Part shown: in pieces, positions 1 through 5,460 of the stretch
How the letters are laid out: each line of letters starts with the position of its first letter
How positions within the stretch are numbered: the stretch's first letter is position 1
From: Acidobacteriota bacterium
Lineage (GTDB): Bacteria > Acidobacteriota > Terriglobia > Terriglobales > Acidobacteriaceae
Length of the DNA stretch: 5,460 nucleotides
Assembly (NCBI GenBank): GCA_021798655.1
Contig: JAJZFE010000043.1
Span: forward strand, 1 to 5,460
Direction: 5' to 3'
Program-made: the position numbers and the translations under genes
The notes under the pieces: generated by a model
What the model saw: only the letters and a program-made list of their open reading frames with translations
What the model was told of the DNA's origin: nothing
Database searches by the model: none

Positions 1-2230
1 GCGAGATCGCGCCTGAGTCCATTGCAGACTCGGCTGCGAGGATCTCGTTGACCAGGATCATGATGGCCGAGATGCAGGTGTTGAAGTGCCAACGACCGGA
101 GAAGTCCTCCGTGATCTTGGCGATGGTCTGATGCAGCGTACGCAGCAGCGCGAGTTCAGCAGGCGTCTCGCTGGCGAACTCCTCCGTCGCAACCTCATCG
201 CCATGCGTTCCTGCCTTGAGCGCGCGCACCACGGGCGCAAACTTGGTCACAACGCGGTAAACGCGCGCGAGGAAGCGGCTGACGCCGGCAACGCCGTCCT
301 CCTGCCAGTCGAGGTCGCGGTCCGGCGGCGCGGCGAACAGAGCATACATACGCGTCGCGTCCACGCCAAACTTGTCGATCATCACATCGGGCGAGACAAC
401 GTTGCCCTTCGACTTCGACATCTTCGCGCCGTCCTTGATCACCATGCCCTGCGTGAACAGCCGCGTGACAGGCTCCGAGTTCTCGATGAGGCCGAGATCG
501 CGCATCACACGCGTCCAGAACCGCGAGTAGATCAGGTGCAGAATCGCATGCTCCACGCCGCCGATGTACTGGTCGATTGGGAACCAGTAGTTGGCCTTGG
601 CGGAGTCAAACGGCGCGCTGCCGTTGTGCGCATCCGTATAGCGGTAGAAGTACCAGCTGCTGTCGACGAACGTGTCCATCGTGTCGGTCTCGCGGCGCGC
701 AGGGCCTCCGCAGATTGGACAGGTAGTGTTGAGGAACTCGGGCACCTTCGCCAGCGGCGAACCGCCCTCCTGCGTGATGGTGATCTCGTCAGGCAACAGC
801 ACCGGCAGATCGGACTCCTTCACCGGCACAATGCCGTGCGTCGCGCAGTAGACCATCGGAATCGGCGTACCCCAGAAGCGCTGTCGGCTCACGCCCCAGT
901 CCTTCAGTCGATACGTTGTGGTCTTCTTGCCGAAGCCCTTCTGCTCCGCGAGCGCTGCCATCTGCTGCTGCGCCTCGACGCAGCTGAGGCCCGTGAACGA
1001 GCCGGAGTCGATGAGCGTTGCGCCGTCCTCCGCTGTGTAGGGAAGCGCTTCGCTGCCACCGTCGCTGGTCACGACGCGCGTGATCGGCAGGCTGTACTTC
1101 TGCGCGAACTCGTAGTCGCGCTCGTCGTGCGCAGGCACAGACATGATCGCGCCCGTTCCGTAGTCGGCGAGGATGTAGTTCGCCACCCAGATCGGCAGCA
1201 TCGCGCCGTTGTACGGGTTGATCGCGTCCTTGCCCGTTGCAACGCCTTCTTTGGTAATGTTGCCAATGTCGCCGGTCTCGCGCGCCAGCTTCTGCTGCGC
1301 GATCATCGCGGTCACGGAAGCGGCGAGCGATGCGTCGGTCAGTGCCCACTGCTTGACGAGCGGATGCTCCGGCGCAAGCTGAATGCTCGTCGCGCCGAAG
1401 ATGGTGTCCACGCGCGTGGTGAAGACGGTGATGGCAGCGGACTCACTCTGCACCGCGAAGTCAACGTGCGTGCCGTGGCTGCGACCGATCCAGTTGCGCT
1501 GCATGGTGCGAACCTTCTCAGGCCAACCTGGCATCGTGTCCAGACCGTCGAGCAGCTCGTCAGCATACTTCGTGATGCGCAGGAACCACTGCTCCAACTC
1601 GCGCTGCTCCACGAGTTGATCGTCATGACGCCAGCAGTAGCCGCCGACGACCTGCTCGTTCGCCAGCACCGTCGCGCACTGCGGACACCAGTTCACTTTG
1701 CTCGACTTCTTGTAGGCGAGATCGCGCTCGACCATCTTGAGGAAGAACCACTGGTTCCAGCGGTAGTAGTCGGGCAGACAGGTAGTGATCTCCGTGCCCG
1801 CCCAGTCGAAGCTGAAGCCGAGACGCTTGAGCTGCACCTTCATCTGCGCGATGTTGTTCAGCGTCCACTGCCGCGGTGGAGTGTTGTTCTTGAGCGCGGC
1901 ATTCTCCGCAGGCAGGCCGAACGCGTCCCAACCCATCGGGTGCAGAACGTTGTAGCCCTTCATGCGCATGTAGCGCGCCAGCACATCGCCGATGACGTAG
2001 TTGCGCACATGGCCGATGTGCAGCTGGCCGCTCGGATACGGCAGCATCGAGAGGCAGTAGTACTTCGGCTTGGCGCTGGTGTGTGGTTCGGCGGCGTAGA
2101 GGCCAGGAGTGTCGTCCCATACCTTCTGCCAGCGCGGCTCAATCTCTGCGGGGTTGTAACGTTGCGCTTCTTCGGTCTGCGAGGTCTCGCGGTCAACGGC
2201 GGGCGCGGCGGTCTGTGGTGTGTCGGACAT
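1..2230 (-). CDS. leuS: Leucyl-tRNA synthetase (class I), C-terminus cut off by the window edge
   Basis: Cytoplasmic enzyme that activates leucine with ATP and charges tRNA-Leu. 743 residues are visible, against roughly 800-880 for bacterial family members, so part of the anticodon-binding region and the C-terminal domain lie beyond base 1. Seen in order: class I HIGH motif (71-74, within PSGQLHIGHVRNY); a zinc-ribbon-like C182-x2-C185 ... C199-x2-H202; the CP1 editing domain, with threonine-rich TTRVDT (271-276) and VPAHDERD holding the editing aspartate D369; return to the catalytic core at DWGVSRQRFWG (444-454); C462/H465 and C504/C507, a possible second zinc site; ETDTMDTFVDSSWYF; and KMSKS (603-607). 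The ATG at 2230 follows GGAGG by three bases. It gives an N-terminal extension of about 20 residues before the usual start of homology (YNPAEIEPRWQ), and no later in-frame ATG lies before HIGH except M62. Frame is intact; the identification is secure. Confidence 0.98.
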   Translation of the reverse strand, partial: MSDTPQTAAPAVDRETSQTEEAQRYNPAEIEPRWQKVWDDTPGLYAAEPHTSAKPKYYCLSMLPYPSGQLHIGHVRNYVIGDVLARYMRMKGYNVLHPMGWDAFGLPAENAALKNNTPPRQWTLNNIAQMKVQLKRLGFSFDWAGTEITTCLPDYYRWNQWFFLKMVERDLAYKKSSKVNWCPQCATVLANEQVVGGYCWRHDDQLVEQRELEQWFLRITKYADELLDGLDTMPGWPEKVRTMQRNWIGRSHGTHVDFAVQSESAAITVFTTRVDTIFGATSIQLAPEHPLVKQWALTDASLAASVTAMIAQQKLARETGDIGNITKEGVATGKDAINPYNGAMLPIWVANYILADYGTGAIMSVPAHDERDYEFAQKYSLPITRVVTSDGGSEALPYTAEDGATLIDSGSFTGLSCVEAQQQMAALAEQKGFGKKTTTYRLKDWGVSRQRFWGTPIPMVYCATHGIVPVKESDLPVLLPDEITITQEGGSPLAKVPEFLNTTCPICGGPARRETDTMDTFVDSSWYFYRYTDAHNGSAPFDSAKANYWFPIDQYIGGVEHAILHLIYSRFWTRVMRDLGLIENSEPVTRLFTQGMVIKDGAKMSKSKGNVVSPDVMIDKFGVDATRMYALFAAPPDRDLDWQEDGVAGVSRFLARVYRVVTKFAPVVRALKAGTHGDEVATEEFASETPAELALLRTLHQTIAKITEDFSGRWHFNTCISAIMILVNEILAAESAMDSGAIS

Positions 2231-2233
2231 AGA

Positions 2234-2238
2234 CCTCC
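2234..2238 (-). promoter_or_regulatory. Ribosome binding site of leuS
   Basis: GGAGG on the minus strand, separated from the leuS ATG (2230-2228) by only TCT. It supports the ATG at 2230 as the start. A TACAAT hexamer resembling a -10 box abuts it at 2244-2239, but no convincing -35 lies at the right distance, and initiation there would place the transcript start in or after this site. Confidence 0.7.
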
Positions 2239-2305
2239 ATTGTAAAGACTGCTGCGCCGCAATGTTGGCCAGCATCTTCGGGCACGTCGCGGAGCCAGAT
2301 AGACT

Positions 2306-2310
2306 GGAGG
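2306..2310 (+). promoter_or_regulatory. Ribosome binding site with very short spacing
   Basis: GGAGG is separated from the ATG at 2312 by a single T. That is much tighter than the usual 5-9 bases. A TAG stop in frame at 2300-2302 rules out a longer protein, and the next in-frame start-like codon (GTG at 2339) would destroy the signal peptide, so the ATG at 2312 is still preferred. Confidence 0.5.
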
Positions 2311-2311
2311 T

Positions 2312-3604
2312 ATGCGTTGCCGCGTTTGCCCTTTCGCCGTGCTGATCCTGTTGAGTTCTGCCGCCAGCACCCTGCGGGCACAGGCCCCTGTCGTGACGCT
2401 GCCCAACGTATCCCAGGAAACGCTGCCGATTGGCGTTCCGCTGCACTGGACGGTAAGCCGTACGACGCACCTGCGCGTCGGCGATGCGGTGGAAGGCCAG
2501 GTGACGCAGAGCGTGTACGCGGTGGATCGCATGGTGCTCCCGAGCGGAGCCATCGTGCGCGGCTCCATCGCATCGCTGGAGCCGATCCACGGCCGCGTGC
2601 GCCAGCAGGCGCTGCTGAACGGCGACGTGACACCGCTGAAGGAACCTGTCGTAGCACTAACCTCTGCGGTGCTGCTCAATGGCACCGTCGTACCGCTGCA
2701 GGCAACGGCGCGGATTCGGGCAACGACGATGGTCAGCTTCAACCCGGCGCAAAAGACGGGGCTGATCGCACGAGCCAAGGCAGCCGTGCACGTGCAGATC
2801 GACGGCGTGGAGCAGATGATATTTGCGCCAGGCAAGAAGGATCGCGCGCTGCGACTGCTGTATGGGCAGCTGCCCTATCATCCGCAGCGGCTGTGGGCAG
2901 GAACACAGTTGATCGCCGATCTCGATGCTCCAGCCGAAGTACCGGTAACGCCTGCACCCGCCGCAATGCTGAGTCAGACGCTGGAGTCACTGAACGGGCT
3001 GGAAGTGACAGCGCGACTGGTCGACGCGGTGAGTTCGGCCACGGCGAAGAAGGGCGATGCCGTTCATGCCGTGATCGCGGAGCCAGTGTTTGGCAACGAC
3101 AAGACCCTGCTGCTTCCCGTGGATTCCGCGGTGGACGGTGTGGTGCTGAGCGCGAAGCCCGCTCGCAAGTTTGGCCACAATGGTCAGCTGCACTTCACCA
3201 TCCGCAGCGTGGAGCGCGCGGGCAGTGCAGCCCAGCACGTGGAGGGAACGCTCTCCGGTGCTGAAGGGAACAACGCGCAGAATGTGACTGTTGACCGCGA
3301 AGGCGACGTGAAGTCGAACCCCGATGCAGGCCGCTTTCTGGCACCAGCGTTGCTCGCGCTGACCGCTGCAGCCGGCGGAACGCAGGACAGCGATGGTCCG
3401 GGCATCGGACGCATCACAGTCGGTTCGAATGGCTTCGGGCTCGTGGCTCGCGTGATCGCGCTGACCGCGCAGAGCAGGCCGGTCGCGATCGGCTTCGGAG
3501 CCTACGCCTTCGGTCAGTCGGTGTACTTTCGCTTCCTCACCAAAGGGCATGAGGTGGAGTTCCCGAAGGACACGATGGTGACGTTGAAGCTGGCCTCGCG
3601 CTAA
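2312..3604 (+). CDS. Secreted protein of unknown function with a duplicated beta-rich domain
   Basis: 430 residues; I do not recognise a named family. A signal peptide is evident: basic start MRCR, hydrophobic core about residues 6-19 (FAVLILLSSAAS), likely cleavage near LRA-QA (23-25), so export to periplasm or envelope is expected. There is no lipobox. Two copies of one module are visible: copy A about 41-95 (GDAV at 57-60, LP at 76-77, V-x-G at 82-84, P91) and copy B about 229-290 (GDAV at 248-251, LP at 268-269, V-x-G at 274-276, P283). Their spacings are nearly identical, with copy B continuing GHNGQLHFTIRSV. A hydrophobic, glycine-rich stretch (343-357) and a final strand segment (FPKDTMVTLKL, 417-427) follow. 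The phrase 'P-x-GT/GA-x-V-x-G-x-V-x-x-x-x-P' loosely recalls beta domains of TrbI/VirB10-like proteins, but no conjugation gene is nearby, so that is only a resemblance. Its stop overlaps that of convergent nfo. Function unknown. Confidence 0.9.
   Translation: MRCRVCPFAVLILLSSAASTLRAQAPVVTLPNVSQETLPIGVPLHWTVSRTTHLRVGDAVEGQVTQSVYAVDRMVLPSGAIVRGSIASLEPIHGRVRQQALLNGDVTPLKEPVVALTSAVLLNGTVVPLQATARIRATTMVSFNPAQKTGLIARAKAAVHVQIDGVEQMIFAPGKKDRALRLLYGQLPYHPQRLWAGTQLIADLDAPAEVPVTPAPAAMLSQTLESLNGLEVTARLVDAVSSATAKKGDAVHAVIAEPVFGNDKTLLLPVDSAVDGVVLSAKPARKFGHNGQLHFTIRSVERAGSAAQHVEGTLSGAEGNNAQNVTVDREGDVKSNPDAGRFLAPALLALTAAAGGTQDSDGPGIGRITVGSNGFGLVARVIALTAQSRPVAIGFGAYAFGQSVYFRFLTKGHEVEFPKDTMVTLKLASR
3601..3604. 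other. Overlapping stop codons of convergent genes
   Basis: The four bases CTAA encode TAA of the plus-strand secreted-protein gene (3602-3604) and, on the other strand, TAG of nfo (3603-3601). No spacer or hairpin with a U-tract separates the genes, so each transcript must run into the other gene's coding sequence before ending. Confidence 0.95.
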
Positions 3605-4461
3605 CCTGCCGAGAGCGCGCGCAGCGCCATCACGTTGCGCATCTCGTCGCCAGGCTCATCGACGGGAGTTTCGGCGATGAAGCAGGCGTGATCGAAGCGA
3701 ACATCGTGAAGCAAGCGCTTGAACACCGCCGAACCAATCGTGCCTTCACCGATATGCTCATGACGGTCGAGCTTGCTGCCCATCGCGGCCTTGGCGTCGT
3801 TGCAGTGCCACACGCGCACAGCGTCAAAGCCGATGGTCGCGCCGATCTGCTGCATCGTCTGCTCGTAGCCCTCGGCCGAGACCAGATCGTAGCCCGCGAC
3901 GTGCGTGTGGCAGGTGTCGAGGCAGACCGCAACCGGCGCGCAACTCTGCAGCGTTGCGACGAGTTCGGCAACCTGGTCGAAGCTGCCACCGAGCGAGAAC
4001 TCCGCGCCTGCGGTGTTCTCAATCAGGATGCGGAAGTTGTGGTCCTGCCAGTGGATTCCGCTGATCGCCTGCTCGATGCCCTGCGCGGCGAGCTTGAGAC
4101 CCTCCTCGCGCGTAAGCCCCTTCCAACTGCCCGGATGCAGGACGAGGTATTCAGCACCCATCGCGAGCGCGCGTTCCACCTCACCGCGAAAGGCCTCGAT
4201 CGAGTTGGCGCGAACGGTTTCGGTCTGCGAGCAGAGGTTGATGAGGTAGCTGGCATGAACAGCTACGGGATTGACATCGTGTTCGGCACGCAGCGCGCGC
4301 ATCTTCGCGGCGTCCTCAGGCTTGACGGGCGCAGCCTTCCATTGCCGCGGGCTCGCGGAGAAGATCTGGAAGGTGTTTGCGCCTGCCTCGACCGCGCGCG
4401 TGACCGCCGTAAAACATCCGCCAGCCGTGCCGACGTGAACTCCGATGCGCTTCTTTGCCAT
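3601..4461 (-). CDS. nfo: Endonuclease IV (AP endonuclease family 2)
   Basis: Metal-dependent DNA repair enzyme that cuts the backbone 5' of abasic sites and removes blocked 3' ends in base excision repair. From the ATG at 4461 it has 286 residues, close to the usual 280-285. All nine metal ligands known from the E. coli enzyme are present: H69 (AVHASYLIN), H109 (LVLHPGSW), E148 (LIENTAG), D182 and H185 (CLDTCHTHVAGYD), H219 (WHCNDAK), D232 and H234 (DRHEHIGEG) and E264 (IAETP). Relative to E. coli the later ones are shifted by three. HCND replaces the more usual HLND. The start at 4461 (MAKKRIGVHVG) fits the family best. ATG at 4467 adds two residues and TTG at 4533 adds 24 with no homology-like sequence. 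None has a good Shine-Dalgarno site nearby. The gene is convergent with the secreted protein and divergent from the DUF6526 gene, so it is probably transcribed alone. Confidence 0.96.
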   Translation of the reverse strand: MAKKRIGVHVGTAGGCFTAVTRAVEAGANTFQIFSASPRQWKAAPVKPEDAAKMRALRAEHDVNPVAVHASYLINLCSQTETVRANSIEAFRGEVERALAMGAEYLVLHPGSWKGLTREEGLKLAAQGIEQAISGIHWQDHNFRILIENTAGAEFSLGGSFDQVAELVATLQSCAPVAVCLDTCHTHVAGYDLVSAEGYEQTMQQIGATIGFDAVRVWHCNDAKAAMGSKLDRHEHIGEGTIGSAVFKRLLHDVRFDHACFIAETPVDEPGDEMRNVMALRALSAG

Positions 4462-4526
4462 GAGCATGAGAGTATCGCAAGCTGCGGTGTGGAGAAGGCG
4501 GCAGCGTGCTCCTCCAGGGGCCGTTG

Positions 4527-4540
4527 CGCCCAATCGGGCG
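4527..4540. repeat. Short inverted repeat (5-bp stem, 4-base loop)
   Basis: CGCCC (4527-4531), AATC, GGGCG (4536-4540). It could form a small GC hairpin or, as DNA, be half of an operator. It sits directly upstream of the TATCAT hexamer and the tandem repeat. A five-base stem is easily found by chance in GC-rich DNA. Confidence 0.3.
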
Positions 4541-4547
4541 TATCATT

Positions 4548-4570
4548 ACAGCCGAACGACAGCCGAACGA
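4548..4570. repeat. Perfect 11-bp tandem direct repeat
   Basis: Two head-to-tail copies of ACAGCCGAACG (4548-4558 and 4559-4569), with base 4570 beginning a third period. A period of 11 is about one DNA helical turn, so two proteins bound here would face the same side. It lies between the divergent nfo and DUF6526 starts, 33 bp before the latter's ATG, where a repressor or activator site would make sense; that role is inferred. Replication slippage is the simple alternative. Confidence 0.6.
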
Positions 4571-4587
4571 ACACCCACTTCAAACGC

Positions 4588-4593
4588 GAGGGA
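4588..4593 (+). promoter_or_regulatory. Ribosome binding site of the DUF6526 gene
   Basis: GAGGGA ends nine bases before the ATG at 4603, a normal spacing. This site decides the start: the same reading frame stays open far upstream through DNA antisense to nfo, but homology and the ribosome site both begin here. Confidence 0.65.
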
Positions 4594-4602
4594 TCCACGA
4601 CA

Positions 4603-5043
4603 ATGGCGCAGGCACAAAGCTACGAGAATCATGCGAGATACGATCCGCTGTTCCACTACACTCTTCTTCCGATTCTGGTGCTGAATCTGGTCTTCGCGAT
4701 CCTCTACGCGGTGAAGCATCATGCTCAACACGTCCATCTGTCGATCTGGTGGATCGTGTTGTCGCTCACGTTCATCCTGATGGCAGGTCGCGCGCGCGGA
4801 GCAGCACTTCAGGTGCAGGATCGCGTGATCCGCCTCGAAGAGAAGCTGCGACTGTCGCAACTGGCCTCGCCCAGCGAACTGGTTGAGCTGGATTCGCTGA
4901 CCATCGACCAATATATCGGGCTGCGCTTTGCCTCCAACCCGGAGGTGGTGGAGCTGGCCAGGCGAGCCGTACGCGAGAAGCTGACGCGCAAACAGATCAA
5001 GCAGAACGTAAAGAGCTGGCGCGCTGACAACGACCGCGCATAG
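4603..5043 (+). CDS. DUF6526-type small membrane protein, function unknown
   Basis: 146 residues. Two transmembrane helices are clear: about 20-37 (TLLPILVLNLVFAILYAV) and about 47-62 (LSIWWIVLSLTFILMAG), joined by a short histidine-rich loop (KHHAQHVH, 38-45). A soluble tail of about 80 residues follows, beginning with an amphipathic, charged helix (QVQDRVIRLEEKLR, 70-83), then LRFASNPEVVELARRAV (107-123) and a basic end (RKQIKQNVKSWRADND). The N-terminal ENHARYDPLFHY, the VQDRVIRLEEKLR block, the RFAS block and the IKQ-W ending match my memory of the DUF6526 family, whose members are this size and are common in Acidobacteriota and Bacteroidota; I have not searched. The basic tail most likely faces the cytoplasm. 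It is a single-gene unit, followed by a strong hairpin. No catalytic motif is visible and no function is proposed. Confidence 0.9.
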   Translation: MAQAQSYENHARYDPLFHYTLLPILVLNLVFAILYAVKHHAQHVHLSIWWIVLSLTFILMAGRARGAALQVQDRVIRLEEKLRLSQLASPSELVELDSLTIDQYIGLRFASNPEVVELARRAVREKLTRKQIKQNVKSWRADNDRA

Positions 5044-5052
5044 CAGCGCTGG

Positions 5053-5150
5053 AAGACGATTCGCTGCAGGCACGAAGAGCCATTCAATGCGAAGAGGCCA
5101 TCCACGGTGTGGATGGCCTCTTCGCATTGGAGTACGAATCGAGTCGTCTT
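5053..5150. repeat. Imperfect outer arms surrounding the terminator hairpin
   Basis: AAGACGA (5053-5059) is the reverse complement of TCGTCTT (5144-5150), and TTCG (5060-5063) pairs with CGAA (5135-5138), leaving a right-hand bulge at 5139-5143. The perfect inner hairpin is nested inside. The outer right arm reaches into the stop codon of the cysJ-like gene (5151-5149). Pairing was found by eye; its stability was not calculated. Confidence 0.5.
5085..5129. terminator. Perfect 21-bp stem-loop, probable bidirectional terminator
   Basis: Bases 5085-5105 pair perfectly with 5109-5129 around the three-base loop GGT. The pairing can be extended by a U-G and a U-A pair (5083-5084 with 5130-5131). 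It lies 41 bases after the DUF6526 stop and 19 bases after the cysJ-like stop on the opposite strand, so it can end both convergent transcripts. No run of U follows on either strand, so it is not a textbook intrinsic terminator. It could act with Rho, by blocking 3' exonucleases, or by the force of its long stem alone. Confidence 0.8.
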
Positions 5151-5460
5151 AGTAGACGTCGAGTTGATAGCGCTTGTCCTTCTTCATGCCGGCAAGGTAC
5201 TCAGCGGCCTGATCGAGCGTGCCGTTGGAACCGAGAGCAATGACATCGAGCAGCGTCCGCTCAACATCCTTGGCCATGCGCTCTGCGTCACCACAGACAT
5301 AGACGTAGGCACCAGCTTCCAGCCACGCGTACAAGTCGTCGGAGTGCTCACGCATCCGATCCTGCACGTAGACCTTGCGCTGCTGATCACGCGAGAACGC
5401 CGTGCTGAGCCGCGTGAGGAAGCCGTCGCTCTCCATCGTCTGGAACTGGTCCTTGTACAG
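5149..5460 (-). CDS. cysJ: Sulfite reductase [NADPH] flavoprotein alpha-component, C-terminal part
   Basis: Only the last 103 residues are in the window; the rest lies beyond base 5460. The fragment is the NADPH-binding end of a ferredoxin-reductase-like diflavin protein, which in CysJ passes electrons from NADPH through FAD and FMN to the sulfite reductase haemoprotein for sulfide production. Numbered from the right edge, it shows SRDQ (23-26) and K29-V-Y31-V-Q33, the signature contacting the NADPH 2'-phosphate; CGDAERMAKDV (56-66), the conserved CGD loop; and the ending KRYQLDVY, with the final aromatic residue that stacks on FAD in this family. It resembles the E. coli CysJ end (SRDQKEK-YVQDKLRE ... 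YVCGDANRMAKDVE ... RRYQRDVY, from memory). Other diflavin reductases share these motifs, so the exact partner cannot be told from the fragment. The stop is TAA at 5151-5149. Confidence 0.85.
   Translation of the reverse strand: MYKDQFQTMESDGFLTRLSTAFSRDQQRKVYVQDRMREHSDDLYAWLEAGAYVYVCGDAERMAKDVERTLLDVIALGSNGTLDQAAEYLAGMKKDKRYQLDVY

Larger units (their letters stand above)
2231..2311. promoter_or_regulatory. Divergent leuS / secreted-protein intergenic region
   Basis: This 81-bp spacer must hold at least part of the promoters of two divergently transcribed genes. The only clear signals are the two Shine-Dalgarno sites at its ends (GGAGG at 2238-2234 on minus, GGAGG at 2306-2310 on plus), which make the ends inverted repeats of each other (TGGAGGT on each strand). 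No T-box, leader peptide or strong sigma-70 promoter pair could be recognised. Confidence 0.45.
4462..4602. promoter_or_regulatory. Divergent nfo / DUF6526 intergenic region
   Basis: This 141-bp spacer should contain promoters for both neighbouring genes. Visible structure comprises a short hairpin (4527-4540), a perfect 11-bp tandem repeat (4548-4570), the DUF6526 ribosome site (4588-4593), and a GATACT hexamer on the minus strand (4476-4471) just three bases before the ATG at 4467. A TATCAT hexamer at 4541-4546 resembles a -10 box on plus, but no fitting -35 was found. Promoter assignments are therefore not made. Confidence 0.4.

Noticed and set aside
2239..2244. TACAAT on the minus strand as a leuS -10 promoter box
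   Set aside because: It abuts the ribosome site, so a transcript starting from it would lose that site, and no -35 hexamer stands 16-18 bases upstream.
86..2245. A 719-codon open frame on the plus strand opposite leuS
   Set aside because: It lies almost wholly antisense to an unmistakable leuS. Its translation is arginine/alanine/histidine/valine-rich with no domain, as expected where the high-GC codon pattern of leuS keeps stops out of the opposite strand.
2317..3264. A 315-codon plus-strand frame inside the secreted-protein gene, and several minus-strand frames over the same bases
   Set aside because: Their translations are low-complexity, rich in Arg, Ala and Gly. The 430-residue frame has a signal peptide, internal repeats and normal composition.
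4462..4533. Longer nfo protein starting at TTG 4533
   Set aside because: The extra 24 residues do not look like the family, whose members begin at about KRIGVHVG, and the TTG has no ribosome site.
3688..4602. A long upstream extension of the DUF6526 frame through DNA antisense to nfo
   Set aside because: The extension is the complement of the nfo coding sequence and has no recognisable domain. The ribosome site at 4588-4593 and the family homology both point to the ATG at 4603.
1..5460. A novel multi-gene system (defence, secretion, biosynthesis, mobile element)
   Set aside because: The five genes alternate in strand, encode unrelated functions and three are housekeeping. No integrase, transposase, toxin-antitoxin pair, CRISPR repeat or attachment site was seen.

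Overview
The window looks like an ordinary chromosomal stretch of a high-GC, Gram-negative-type bacterium. The protein style suggests Acidobacteriota, family Acidobacteriaceae (relatives of Terriglobus, Granulicella or Edaphobacter). This is inferred from the flavour of the secreted hypothetical protein, the DUF6526-like membrane protein and the long perfect-stem bidirectional terminator; there is no rRNA or other marker to prove it. No tRNA, rRNA, CRISPR array, insertion sequence or phage gene was seen.

Layout, left to right. (1) Bases 1-2230, minus strand: leuS, leucyl-tRNA synthetase, with an intact N-terminus and its C-terminus cut off by the left window edge. (2) Bases 2231-2311: a compact 81-bp divergent spacer carrying the ribosome binding sites of leuS and the next gene. 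(3) Bases 2312-3604, plus strand: a secreted 430-residue protein of unknown function containing two copies of a beta-rich domain. (4) Bases 3601-4461, minus strand: nfo, endonuclease IV, with all nine metal ligands; its stop codon overlaps the stop codon of the preceding convergent gene. (5) Bases 4462-4602: a 141-bp divergent spacer with a perfect 11-bp tandem repeat and a small hairpin. (6) Bases 4603-5043, plus strand: a 146-residue two-helix membrane protein of the DUF6526 type. (7) Bases 5044-5148: a convergent spacer dominated by a perfect 21-bp stem-loop, probably a bidirectional terminator. (8) Bases 5149-5460, minus strand: the C-terminal 103 residues of a CysJ-like sulfite reductase flavoprotein, continuing beyond the right edge.

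The five genes strictly alternate in strand, so no two can share an operon. They represent unrelated jobs: translation, an envelope or secreted function, base excision repair, an unknown membrane function and sulfur assimilation. I see no sign of a multi-gene defence, secretion or biosynthetic system. The parts least explained by known biology are the duplicated-domain secreted protein, the DUF6526 protein, the repeats in the nfo/DUF6526 spacer and the elaborate fold around the last terminator.
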